DNA from: Jacaranda mimosifolia
Taxonomy: Eukaryota > Streptophyta > Magnoliopsida > Lamiales > Bignoniaceae
Direction: 5' to 3'
Assembly (NCBI GenBank): GCA_018894105.1
Contig: CM032117.1
Span: 40,906,501 to 40,970,500, forward strand
DNA length: 64,000 bases
The notes under the pieces were generated by a model. That model saw nothing but the letters and a program-made list of their open reading frames with translations. It had not been told where the DNA came from and did not search any database. A program made the translations under genes and the position numbers. How positions within the stretch are numbered: the first letter of the stretch is position 1; every line of letters begins with the position of its first letter. This document shows positions 1 through 10,769 of this stretch, one piece after another.

Positions 1-1198
1 AACAAAATGACAAAAATAAGTTATGAGAAAATATGCCAAAAGCACCATTTTTTCTTTACCTTCCAGTCAACGCATCCATGGAACCTTCTTCCAGGATTGT
101 CATCTGTCCAAGAGGTGCGAAGTTGAGCTCTTTTTCCGCAATCGCAATAGAGAGCCAAAGGACTTGATACTGAAGAAGACATTATTCCTCTTCTGTACAC
201 TATTGATTGATTTCAAGAAAGAAAGGGAAAGAAAAAAAAGACAAAAAAATTGCAGAAGTTATGAAAGAAACCAAGTAAAATTAATTAATGGGGAAGAAGG
301 AGGTGATTTTGGAGGGAATTTGGGGGTGAATAGTGATTTTTCCCTCCCAAAATGGATGCCAAATGTCAATTTTTCCTCTATTCTTTATAGGGTTTTGGCC
401 ACCTAAACACTCATCTGCCAACTCAGCTTAAATTTGGCTCAAAGTTGCCAAAATCCCCAAATTATGTGCCACATAGGACAATTCCGGCATCAGTTGGCCG
501 GCTCCGTTCAAATCGTCCTGAAATTACCAAATTTTCTTTAATTCAAGTATTTGAATTGCTAGACCCCTATAATAAAGGACGGAATCTGAAATTTGTACAA
601 CTTACAGGACCAAAAATGCAATTTTGCCTACATTTAGTTATTGCTTTTAAATAATGTACTTTTTCAAAAATAATGTAATAAGATGACATAAATTTATCAT
701 GCATATAAATTTGAAATGTGTCATTTAATTTGAGTTATTCCTTAGGACAAATAAAATTTTCCCTATATATGGTTATTGCCTCATATGGCATTTATATAAG
801 AATTGTTGCTCATTTTTAATACATGAGACTAGGTGTTTGTTTCAATGGATATAACCACCATGGTTCATGGTCCAACTTTTCTTGTGAAGATTATCTTTAA
901 CACTATTAATTTTTATGCATAGCCATATGCAAATTAATTCCCAATCACAAAATAGTTGTAGGTCAAAGCGGAGAATGTAAAATTTGTCTTCACAATTTCT
1001 AGAAATCATGTCTCTTCAGTTACTTGAGACTCTTGATGTGACTCACAATCATGTTTAAAGATACGGATTACAAAATTTCATTTAATGAGTAACTTAACAA
1101 GCCTTAAAAACATAAATTACACATTCGTGTCTTAAAAATAATAAAATTTTACTATCTCAATTAGAACCGAAAAGTTAACCAATTTTGTTATAAATAAT
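1..1198. other. Intergenic, no gene recognised
   Basis: AT-rich sequence. Short open frames occur at 23-406 and 445-654, but neither shows a domain, a plausible codon pattern or splice context. I see nothing else that can be named. Confidence 0.5.
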
Positions 1199-1755
1199 TA
1201 GGGATGGCAACGGGTGAAAGGCTTCGAATTTTGCCTCACTCTATCCTACTCCGCTCCATTTAGATTTCTAACCTAGCAGGTTTAACCCACCAAACTCATT
1301 TTATTTTTCTTTTTTTTCAATTAAAGTATACAAATCTTGCAATTTATAGGTTTTTAAAATTAATTAAGATAAATAAATACAAAGGAAATTTATGCATGTC
1401 AAGAAAAATGGAATACAATTTACAAATTTTTTACACCTTTTCTTTAAATTTAAAATGAAATATCCACCTTAATTAATTTTGATATATTCTTCATCATTTT
1501 CTACAGTGCTTGAATTGAATGCACATGTGTCGTTTTTTTGTTGAAATGTATGTATGCTATTATATACCCTAACTTTTTAATATTTTATGTATATATTATA
1601 TATAATAACATACTATATATTTATCATGTACGTTGGCTCAGAAAATTAGGACTCATTACTCATCTCAAAATTTATTATTTGATTCCTAACTCACCCCATT
1701 TGGGTCAGCCCGAGACGGGAACTCAATTTACTCGAACTTATTGCCACCATGCCTA
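1199..1755. mobile_element. Decayed hAT-like MITE
   Basis: The left end reads TAGGGATGGCAACGGGTG. The reverse complement of the right end reads TAGGCATGGTGGCAATAAG, an imperfect terminal inverted repeat of the TAGGGATGGCAACGGG type seen in plant hAT-related MITEs. The flanking 8-mers are TAAATAAT and CGCATAAT, compatible with a worn 8-bp target duplication. The interior is AT-rich and non-coding. The family call rests on TIR and TSD length only. Confidence 0.5.
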
Positions 1756-2868
1756 CGCATAATAGGATTAATGATCACTTAATTGGCAATTTAAAGATTT
1801 TTTTAATTTTTTTCTTATAAAAGAAAAAAAAAATAATAATAATAATAAAGAGAAAAATATAGATACATTTTTATATAAGCATTGAAAAATATCCATCAAT
1901 ATAGGGACTTCTTGGGCTAAAAGCTACTCTTAAGAACCTTCAAGAATAAGACTAAAGCACAACTAAGTGGTGTTAAGGTTATGCCAACTTATGAGTTGTC
2001 AATTTGTCATTGAACAATCAAATTTGGATAAATGTGGTTGAAGACATACTAACTCATGAGTAGCCAATCAACAATCAAACTAGGAAACGTGGTTGAAGGT
2101 TTTGAACATAATTATATTTTTTATGTTTTTTTATTTATTTAAACATATACACGCCAAAAATTTCAATAGGTTTGAATCCCTAACTTTATATTTTATGAGT
2201 GAATCTAATGGCTTGGAATCAAAAATTACTCGATGGATTACTTATATTTTTTACATAATATAAGTGCATTTTATATATAACCTCAATAATTATGCAATTT
2301 AAATACACTATAAATATAATATTTGTGTTTTTTGAGCATATGTCAATACTCTAAAACTTAGACTCGCATAAAATCTGATAATATTAAGTAAAAGCTGGTC
2401 ATTTCCAACAATACTCGTGTACCAGTTAGTATGTCAATTACATGTACTCAATTTTGAACTACTAATTCTAAAGATGAAATTGCAAAATACTTTAAAATTC
2501 TCCTTTCAAATTCTCGCCCAAAACTTAGTGTTATCAATTTAAACTAAAATGTAATATTTCAGATGTAGCTAGCCACACAAACAATATGTGATCATGATCG
2601 TGTTCAAATTCATCCAAATCAATCTCCAAAAAGCCAACCTTTTATAATGAATTAGATCAATACTCGTAATTTAATTACCTCAAACGAACAATATCTATGA
2701 ATAAAACCACACTTGAAATCAAAGATTCTGCATATATACAGTTTTAACGATTATCAAATATATATATATATATATATATGTAATTCTTCTTACCTGTTAA
2801 TTACAAAGTTCTTCAAAGAGAAATTGAAGTGAAAATGAAAACCTTCTATATATATACATGACATATCA
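1756..2868. other. Intergenic / 3' flank of the serine-rich gene
   Basis: AT-rich DNA with no coding signal. A (TA)n microsatellite runs from about 2757 to 2779. The last ~100 bases before 2869 probably belong to the 3' UTR of the minus-strand gene that follows. Confidence 0.5.
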
Positions 2869-3174
2869 TCATTTATATTCCATCTGCTGGGCTGATTTTG
2901 GTGATACTGAAAGAGGTGGAGGTGGTGCGGCGCCATCAGCAGCAGCCGTCGACTTTGATCTCATCTTAAACCATTGATCAGTAGTTTTAGAAGTGGAACG
3001 ATGAAATCTGCACCTGAAGGAACCTTGATGCGTGGTGGGTGAGCACAAGCACTGCCCCCCTCTTGGGGATACCACATGACTACTGCTGCTACTACTGCTC
3101 ACATCTTTAGGAGACACTGTTATATTGCTATCCTGGGACTGGGACTGGGACTGGGACTGGGACTGGGAGGCCAT
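2869..3174 (-). CDS. Small plant serine-rich protein
   Basis: An intronless 101-codon frame runs from ATG at 3174 to TGA at 2869. The N-terminus is a run of Ser-Gln dipeptides (residues 3-14) followed by a poly-Ser stretch (about 26-32). The core QCLCSPTTHQGSFRCRFHR at about residues 41-59 matches the conserved signature of short plant 'serine-rich protein-like' proteins, in which a Cys-Leu/Val-Cys-Ser-Pro-Thr-Thr-His block precedes Gly-Ser-Phe-Arg-Cys-Arg. The C-terminus is Pro/Ser rich. I see no signal peptide or membrane segment. The molecular role of the family is not established to my knowledge. The Ser-Gln run is encoded by a perfect CTGGGA hexanucleotide repeat (plus strand, 3133-3168), so its length is likely to vary between alleles. 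TATA-rich sequence at about 3195-3250 could be the core promoter. Confidence 0.8.
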   Translation of the reverse strand: MASQSQSQSQSQSQDSNITVSPKDVSSSSSSSHVVSPRGGQCLCSPTTHQGSFRCRFHRSTSKTTDQWFKMRSKSTAAADGAAPPPPLSVSPKSAQQMEYK

Positions 3175-4379
3175 ATATAATCTTATCTTCTCATCTCTCT
3201 ATATATGTATATATATCACCCCGGCTGAAGAGATATATATCTAGAACGAGAGTATATCTATATATATATGTGGTATTCAGAAAAAGATGACACGGCTGGG
3301 TACGTACGTGGCCATGTGGTGATTATAATGTGTTGATAATGGCTTTTTCTTTCGGCATGGAATATGGATAGAAAAAGAATCAAATTAAAGTTCTGGTAGT
3401 CCTGGAATTATTCCCACTTCCACTAAAATCCAACACTAAGAAATTATTAATAATATATATGCGCGCATGGGACCCCAACCAGAGTACGTACGTGTGCATT
3501 CTTCTATTCAATTAAACTAATATTTTTAGATTAAATTCTAATGGAATTTTTATATATTAAGCAAGGACAACAGGGTGCATGTTTGGCTTGCATTACATAA
3601 AATTAAGCTTTAGAGGATACTTCATTTAATTACAAGTTTGAAACTTAATTAATGGTGTATGTCACATCATTTCTCTAATTCAGAGGATAATTAATAATGA
3701 CATAATAAAGTATTTTTAATTTAAGAAATAAAATCTTAATTTGAATATTTGTAGGTATATATATATATATATCAAAAAATAAATGTAAGTAATAAATCTG
3801 GGATTAAGAAAAAGAAATGCTTTGAGATTTTACAAGAGGATATATATACATTTTATATATTAGAATGCTTCATAAGCTTTAAAGTTGAATTTATGAACTC
3901 CAAACTAAAGACGCCAAAAGTATAAAGCTTTTGAGTAAAAAAACAGAAGACAGAAACACCAACTTACAACCATAACAAGTTCTTTAATTCAATAATATAA
4001 ATAAAAAGATTTCTATATGTTCTGCGATTTTCTTTAATTTGTCCAAATACTTAAAATTTTAAATTTTAGAATAAAGTCTTTAATGCTATAAATTACAATA
4101 ATATTTTATGTAATTATAATTAAGAACGCGTGAATATATGCTCTAAATAAATTTATTAATTAATTGGGCAAGTTATGAACTTAAGACGCGTGAGTGGCGG
4201 TCCACACAATGGACAATCAAACAAAGAGGCGGCTCAAGTGCACAGTGACGTGAGTGGCAGCCTGAAGAGATGAGGTTTCATCTCGGGCCCCATCTAGTTT
4301 GATGTCTTCTATAACTTTCTGCAAAGAATTGACAAGCTTCTTTTTTACGTAGACCTTTATCTTATATTATTTTTTATAA
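3175..4379. other. Upstream flank of serine-rich gene; no other gene
   Basis: Contains TATA-rich stretches at about 3195-3270 that may serve the minus-strand gene, and a (TA)n run near 3757-3771. I see no open frame with coding character. The region ends at the left TIR of the decayed Mutator-like element. Confidence 0.45.
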
Positions 4380-4530
4380 GGGGATCTTATTTAAAAATTT
4401 CAAAACCTAATTTTACTTTAGAATTCAATTTCCACTTATTTCTTTTTTATTTTGGACACCCCATGTAAATTTTCAATTTTGACTTTATTTTTCACTCACT
4501 TAAAATGACGAAAATGTCATCACTTTAATT
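4380..4530 (+). repeat. Left TIR of decayed MULE
   Basis: Inverted match to 14400-14543. It starts GGGGATCTTATTTAAAAATT and carries the CAATTTCCACTTA block equivalent to AGTCCCCACTTA in the other arm. It also resembles the TIRs of the intact element. Confidence 0.7.
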
Positions 4531-5240
4531 TTTTTTTCCTTTCCTTTATTCCTAAACTCTAATGTCCGAAATAGCCCCCCCCCCCCCCCCCAATATGTTT
4601 TCTATTCAACTCCCGCAGTGGAATGCAATGCTTCTTTCTCTCTCTCTCTCTTTCAATTTCTGCAATTTGCTACAATATAGTAGCACGAAGTAGGCCTACT
4701 TTGTTTCCATTGTTGCATGTTAAAGCAACATTGTAATCTTTCACGAGTAACAGTTATTTTAAATTTTTTTTAGCCTAAAAATATCGAGTAGTAAGGAAAA
4801 ACCTCAAATACAACTATTAGGGAATTATATGTATAATGGAGAACTGTATATCATGTCCATTTTTGAGAGCATGACTCTATTAGGACTATATTTCCAATTG
4901 ATAAAAAAAATGGCGTAAAATTTGCCATCAATTCCACATAGTCCAATACCTTACTCCCCATCAAAAAATGTACGTGACTTTAAATGCGTACGAGGGTGTG
5001 CCCAACATGATTTGCCTGCATCTGTGCTTAAAGATGACCCTAGTTGACATTATGGTTGTCCAAAAAAGTGAACCTAGTGGACGGAGAATGCAAATTAGCT
5101 ATAAAAGCTAGTAAATACTCCATATCTTCAATTTCGTACTGCATTTATTATTTAGCATACTTTTATTGTCCCAATTTGTACCTCTTTGCATTATTAGTTA
5201 TATGCAGTTGTCTTACAGAATATTGATCCTTATGTGTTTT

Positions 5241-5690
5241 AGTACTTAGGTTTTCTATGTTAAATACTAAATTTGTTTATTTCAGTACTTGTGCTCTTCT
5301 ACGTTGAATACTGGATATGTGTATTTTAGTACTTAGGCCTTCCATATTAAATATTAAATTTGTTCATTTCAATACTTCGATCACGTATGCTAAATATTGA
5401 ATTTTATGATTATCCAGTGCTTGCTCTTTTATGTAAAATATTTTATTTGTTCATTTCAATACCTAGGTCTTATATGTCAAATACTGCATTTCTTTTTCTT
5501 TTTTTTTTCACTTCTTAGTTCTTTTTAAACACTGGATTCAATCACTTTAGTACTTATCTCCTCCATTTAAGTACTTAAATTATTTATTTAAGTACTTGGT
5601 TCTTTTATGTGAAATTCTAATGTTTTTCACTTAAACACCTAGTTATCTTGTTGTTGAATACAGAAATTGTATAGTTGAGTGCTTACACAC
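5241..5690 (+). repeat. Degenerate ~43-45 bp tandem repeat (AGTACTTAGG type)
   Basis: About ten units begin with AGTACTT or AATACTT and continue with a TCTTCTATGTTAAATACT-like stretch ending TTCATTTC. The array lies between the left TIR and the transposase pseudogene, the place taken by intron 1 of the transposase in the intact element. Confidence 0.7.
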
Positions 5691-5762
5691 TAATCTTCCA
5701 ACACTTTATAAACAATTATTATGTATTTGATTATGTTATTTTTTGCAATGAACACCCATTTA

Positions 5763-7690
5763 GGAATGAAATAGAGGACATTTCCTCCACAAGTGAGTCA
5801 CAATATGATTTAGCATTACAAAGGAATTCAATTTATGCTTGAAGTCATTGCATCCATGGAGAGGGGCAAACATTCCAAGCTACTGAAGATTTTAGAATTA
5901 AATTTAAAAACTATGTTGTTGTTACCAGAAGGTCCTTTATATATAAGAAAAATGATTCCACAAAGATTATAATAATTTGTAGTGATAATAGTTGCAAATG
6001 GAGAATATATGCCTCAAGGTATGCAGTTAACAAACTCTTTCGTATTTGAAAATGCAACCTGGAATATACATGTAATGTGGGTAGTCTGTGGACAAAGGGG
6101 CATCCTAGAGTTGATTCTGCTTGAGTTGCTTATGTTGTAAAAGAAAATTTGAGATGAGAGCCCGATTACCAACCTATCAACCTAATGAAAGATATTCATA
6201 CAGAATTTGACGTAGAAATTCCATATCATAGAGCATGGTTATGTAAGGAAATAGCTATGCATGATATTCATGGAGTGGACAAGGGATACTTTGATAAGTT
6301 GAGATGGTATTGTAGGGATGTGAAGGAAACAAATCCTGGAAGTGTTGCAGATTATAAGATTAACCCAGTAACCCAAAAATTTCACCGATTATTTATCTAT
6401 TTCATAGTTTTTCTGGTCGGCTTTCTCGGGGGATGTTGACCATAGATTTTCTTGGATGGCACTCAAATTAAGAATAAGTATAAGGGATGCTTGCTAAGTG
6501 TTGTCACCAAGGATCCCAAGATAATTTATTCACATTAGCCTATGCAGTTGTTGATGCTGAAAATGATACTAATTGGGAGTGGTTATGCTTGAAGTTGAGG
6601 AGCAATTTAGATTCTCACAATAACACAGGGTTCAGAAGGTTCACTTTTTTCTCTGACTGGCATATTGGGCTTCTTAAAGCCATCCCCATGGTATTTTCTA
6701 GTAGTCATCATGCATACTGTTTGAGACACTTGGTGGACAACTTCAAAAAGCAAGTAACATTTTTTTGTATTTTATTCAAAACAATGTGCTGATCTAAATT
6801 GATGTTCATGTAATAGTTCAAGAAAGATAATGATCATATAATTTCAATTTCATGTGAGAAAGTACCCCCCCCACAACAAGAAATATTGGGCAACTATTTT
6901 CATAAAAGCTGCATATACTCCAACAAGGCAAGAATATACTCATTACATAAACAACATAGTGGAGTTCATGCCTCTTGCTAGAGACTTCATCATGCAATTA
7001 GAGCCCTAGTGTTGGGCAAATTCTTTATTTGCTGGTGATAGATGGGGAATAATAAACAATAATCAAGCAGAATATTGGAATAATTGGGTTAAACCGACAC
7101 AATCTATGCCCATTATAGCTATGGTTGATCAGATACGCAAACAAATCATGGTTATGATACATGATCGATGAGAAGAATCTAATAAACTTACTGGAGTATT
7201 ATGCTCGAAGCAAGAGAAAAAGCAAGCAGTAAATTATATGGCCTCTCATACACTAAAAGTGGAGAAATCTAGTGGTTGGGACTTTGAGGTCAGTGATCAT
7301 GACAAATCCTATGTTGTGGATTTGCAAACTTGGAGTTGCTTATGTCGGGCATGGCAAGTTGATAGAATATCTTGCAAGCATGCTTGTGCGTGTATTGAGT
7401 CTAAGTCACTGTCGGTATATGACTTTACTGACCAATACTATCAGGTTAGGATGTATCAACAAGCCTACAAATTTGTAATTAACCATATACCTACTTTTGA
7501 CTTAGACACATTCCAAGCGTAGGAAGAACCAACCAATTATGTACGTACCTGATGTGAGACCTCAGCCAAGTCATAGAAGGATGTAGAGATTTCCATCTCA
7601 AATTGATATTTGGGCAATGAGGTTAGGCGGTGTGGTAGAACTAGGCATAACCTTCGTACATACAAAGAAGCTACAACTAGCTAGATTAGC
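5763..7690 (+). pseudogene. MuDR-type MULE transposase, decayed
   Basis: Conceptual translation follows the intact transposase (28275-32062) through most of its length. Recognisable parts are the zinc-finger DNA-binding region (about 5870-6075, with CSDNSCKWRIYA), the DDE core (FLDGTQIKNKYKG near 6450; FFSDWHIGLLKA near 6650; HHAYCLRH near 6710), the NNNQAEYWNNW block with the catalytic Glu (near 7065), and the SWIM finger (near 7345-7390). In-frame stops interrupt it at several points, for example near 5840, 6048, 6124, 6154, 6437 and 7007. A splice-donor-like site follows FKKQ near 6751, as in the intact gene. The zinc knuckle is worn, at about 7620-7670. It cannot encode a working enzyme. 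Confidence 0.88.
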
Positions 7691-8027
7691 TTGACCTTAC
7701 TGACGTATTTGTTTACCATTATGTTGCATATGTATGCTTGCTATACCTTCTTGTCATTACCGTGTAAGTAATATCTTTTTTTATGTATTATTAATCTGTA
7801 GAAAGATGGTGCATGAAAGGGATACAATCAATGTCAGAAGGATTGTACGGTGCTCAAAGACCAAAGACATGTGCTGAATTTTGCTTTTTCTAAGGACATG
7901 TTAGATCTAGAGTATTTGTTGGACTATTATGTAATAATTGTAGTTGACTTTTTTTTATATATGTTTGGTATTGCATGTAATGTAATATTTCAGGATTTCT
8001 ATTAATAATGATACTAGATATCCAAAA
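7691..8027. other. Spacer inside decayed MULE
   Basis: AT-rich sequence between the transposase pseudogene and the GTAC-rich repeats; nothing recognised. Confidence 0.4.
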
Positions 8028-10440
8028 AAAAGTACCCAGATTATGTAGTTATGTACTTCAACACTGTGTTTATGTATTGAAACAGCACTTGTTATGTAAT
8101 TATAACCAGAGGTTATGTACCTGCTTTTTCAAAGAACAAGTTTAAACTCAATTCAATGTGTGGAGCAACCCATAAGTGATAGTACGTGTTGGAATGTTTG
8201 GTATTGCATATAGTGTAATATATCATGATTTTAGATAGTATACTAAATCTGTTGGATACCATAAATACATATAAAAATACCATTTTCTGTTGACAATGAT
8301 ATTGGATATCCGGAAAAAGTACCCAATTTAGGCACTTATGTACTTCAGAAATGCGTCTATGTACTGAAACCACACTTGTTATGTACTTATAATTGGGGAT
8401 TCTGTACCTTCTTTTCCAAAGTCTTTTCCAAAGAATGAGTTTAACCTCAATTCAATGTGTGGAGCAATCCATAAGTGATAGTACTTGTTGGAATGTTTGA
8501 TATTGTATGTAGTGTAATATATCACAATTTTTAGATACTATACCAAGTCCGTTGGATACCTTAAATGCAGATAAAAATATCATTTTCTATTAACAATGAT
8601 ACTGAATATTCAAAAAAAGTACTCAATTTAGGCACTTATGTACTTCAGAATTGTGTTATGTACTGAAAATCGCACTTGTTATATACTTATAATCAGAGGT
8701 TCTGCACCTACTTTTTCAAAGAATGAGTTTAACCTCAATTTAATGTGTGGAGCAATCTATAAGTGATAGTATGTGTTGGAATGGCTGGGAACGTAAAGAC
8801 CTACATCGCACCACTTGTGGTGTCATTTGTACTAGTATAAAGCAATAACGTATGAGGCAAATGAATCAGTTCAACACTCCCCTCCTACACTACCGATCTA
8901 TCATCACTAAATGAGTCTGGGGTGTAATACTTCGTGCTCTTTTGATCATGCAATGGTCAGATTATGCCGAATGGAGAATTAACTCTCATGCACTCCGAAT
9001 GATACTGAAAATCCAGAAAAAAAGTACCTATTTTTTGGCACTTATGTACTTGGGGACAAGGTTTATGTACTCACTTTGACATTGTTGTGTACTTGTGGTA
9101 AGGAGTTTTGTACTTGCTGCTCCAAAGGCCAATTTTAACCACAGTTCGACGCATAGAACAACACGTTGGTGATAATTACTTCAAATGCATTATTTGTTAA
9201 ATAAATAGTCGTAATAGTACGTGTTGGAATGGCTGCGAACACAAAGTCCATGTCACATTAGTTATGGCGTCATTCATACTAATATAAAGCACTCATGCAT
9301 AAGGCAAATGAATCAGTTTGACACCCCCTCCATACACCATTGAACATATCATCACTAAATAAGTCCTAAGTGTAATACCTCATGGTCTTATGCTCATACA
9401 ATGGCCAGATTAGTCCGAATGGAGAACAATCCCTCGTGCAGTGCACTCAGAATGATACTGAAAATTCAGGAAAAAAAAGTACCCAGTTTCAGCACTTATG
9501 TACTAAAGGACATGATTTATGTACTCACTTTGACTATCTTGTATACTTGTGGTATGGGGTTATGTACTTGCTGTTCCAAAGGCCGATATTAACCTCAATT
9601 TGACACGTGAAACAACATATCGGTGACCCAATGACTTCAAATGCATGATTTCTTGAATGCTGGGAACCAAAAGACCTACATCCCACCACTTGTGGTATCA
9701 TTCGTACTAGTATAAAACACTGACACATGAGGCAAATGAATCAGTCCGACACTCTCCTACACCAACAAATCTATCATCACTAAATAAGTCCTGGGTGTAA
9801 TACTTCATGCTCTTATGATCATGTAATGGCCAGATTAGGTCGAATAGAGAACGATCCCTCATGCGCTCAGAATGATACTAAAAATCTAGGAAAAAATACC
9901 CAGTTTCGGCACTCATGTGCTTAGGGATAGGATTTATGTACTCACTTTGACTATGTTGTATACTTGTGGTAAGGGCTTCTGTACTTGCTGTTCCAAAGGA
10001 CGATTTTAACCTTAATTTGACGCGTGAAACAATGCATTGGTGACCCTATTACTTCAAATGCATGATTTATTGAATAAATGATCGTGATAGTACGTGTTGG
10101 AATAGCTGGGACCACAAAGGCCCACATCTGACCACTTGTGGTGACAATTGTACTAGTTTAAGCACTAACACATGAGGTAAATAAATCAGTCCAATACCCC
10201 TCCCACACCATCGAATCTATCATTACTAAATAAGTCATGGGTGCAATACTTCGTGCTCTTATGATCATGCAATAACCAGATTAGGCCAAATGGAGAATGA
10301 TCCCTCATGCGCTTAAAATGATACTGAAAATCCAAAAAAAAATACCCAATTTTAGCACTTATGTACTTGGGGAGAAGGTTTATGTACTCACTTTGACTAT
10401 ATTATGTACTTGTGGTAAGGGGTTCTATACTTAAAATTTT
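8028..10440 (+). repeat. Degenerate long tandem repeats with GTAC cores
   Basis: About seven imperfect units of 285 to 460 bp. Each starts with an A-run plus GTACCCA (near 8029, 8314, 8615, 9018, 9475, 9893 and 10337), followed by CACTTATGTACTT and a TTRTGTACTYAC-like block. Later units share a long extra segment (ACTTGTGGT..ACTAGTATAAA..TCATCACTAAATAAGTC). They fill the space between the transposase and protease 3' ends, as the two tandem arrays do in the intact element. Confidence 0.75.
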
Positions 10441-10769
10441 GCTTTTTTTTTAAATAAATTCTGAATGTTCTATATGTCTTTTGTATCTTATATTTCTTAC
10501 TTTTATACTGATTTCTAAATGTACATATTACCATTTTTGGGAATATGGTACTACATAACATGTAACATGTGCTTTTCCTAAGGACCAAATTCACGATAAT
10601 ATCCATATATGAAAACCAACTTCATCAAAATAATAACCATCCAAAATCCCACATCTAACCACATTGTTGTTCTCATCCATACCGCAACTCATACCAATAA
10701 TCAGGCAAATAATACTTCATATTGGTCAATATACTGATAACACAAAAAGAAATATTGCATCACTGGAGA

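Noticed and set aside
23..406. 127-codon open frame near the left edge
   Set aside because: No start context, domain or codon signature; it is low-complexity AT-rich sequence.
4576..4592. C-run and similar runs at 24952-24966 as regulatory G-quadruplex sites
   Set aside because: Single homopolymer runs in transposon sequence, probably slippage; no set of four G-tracts with loops is present.
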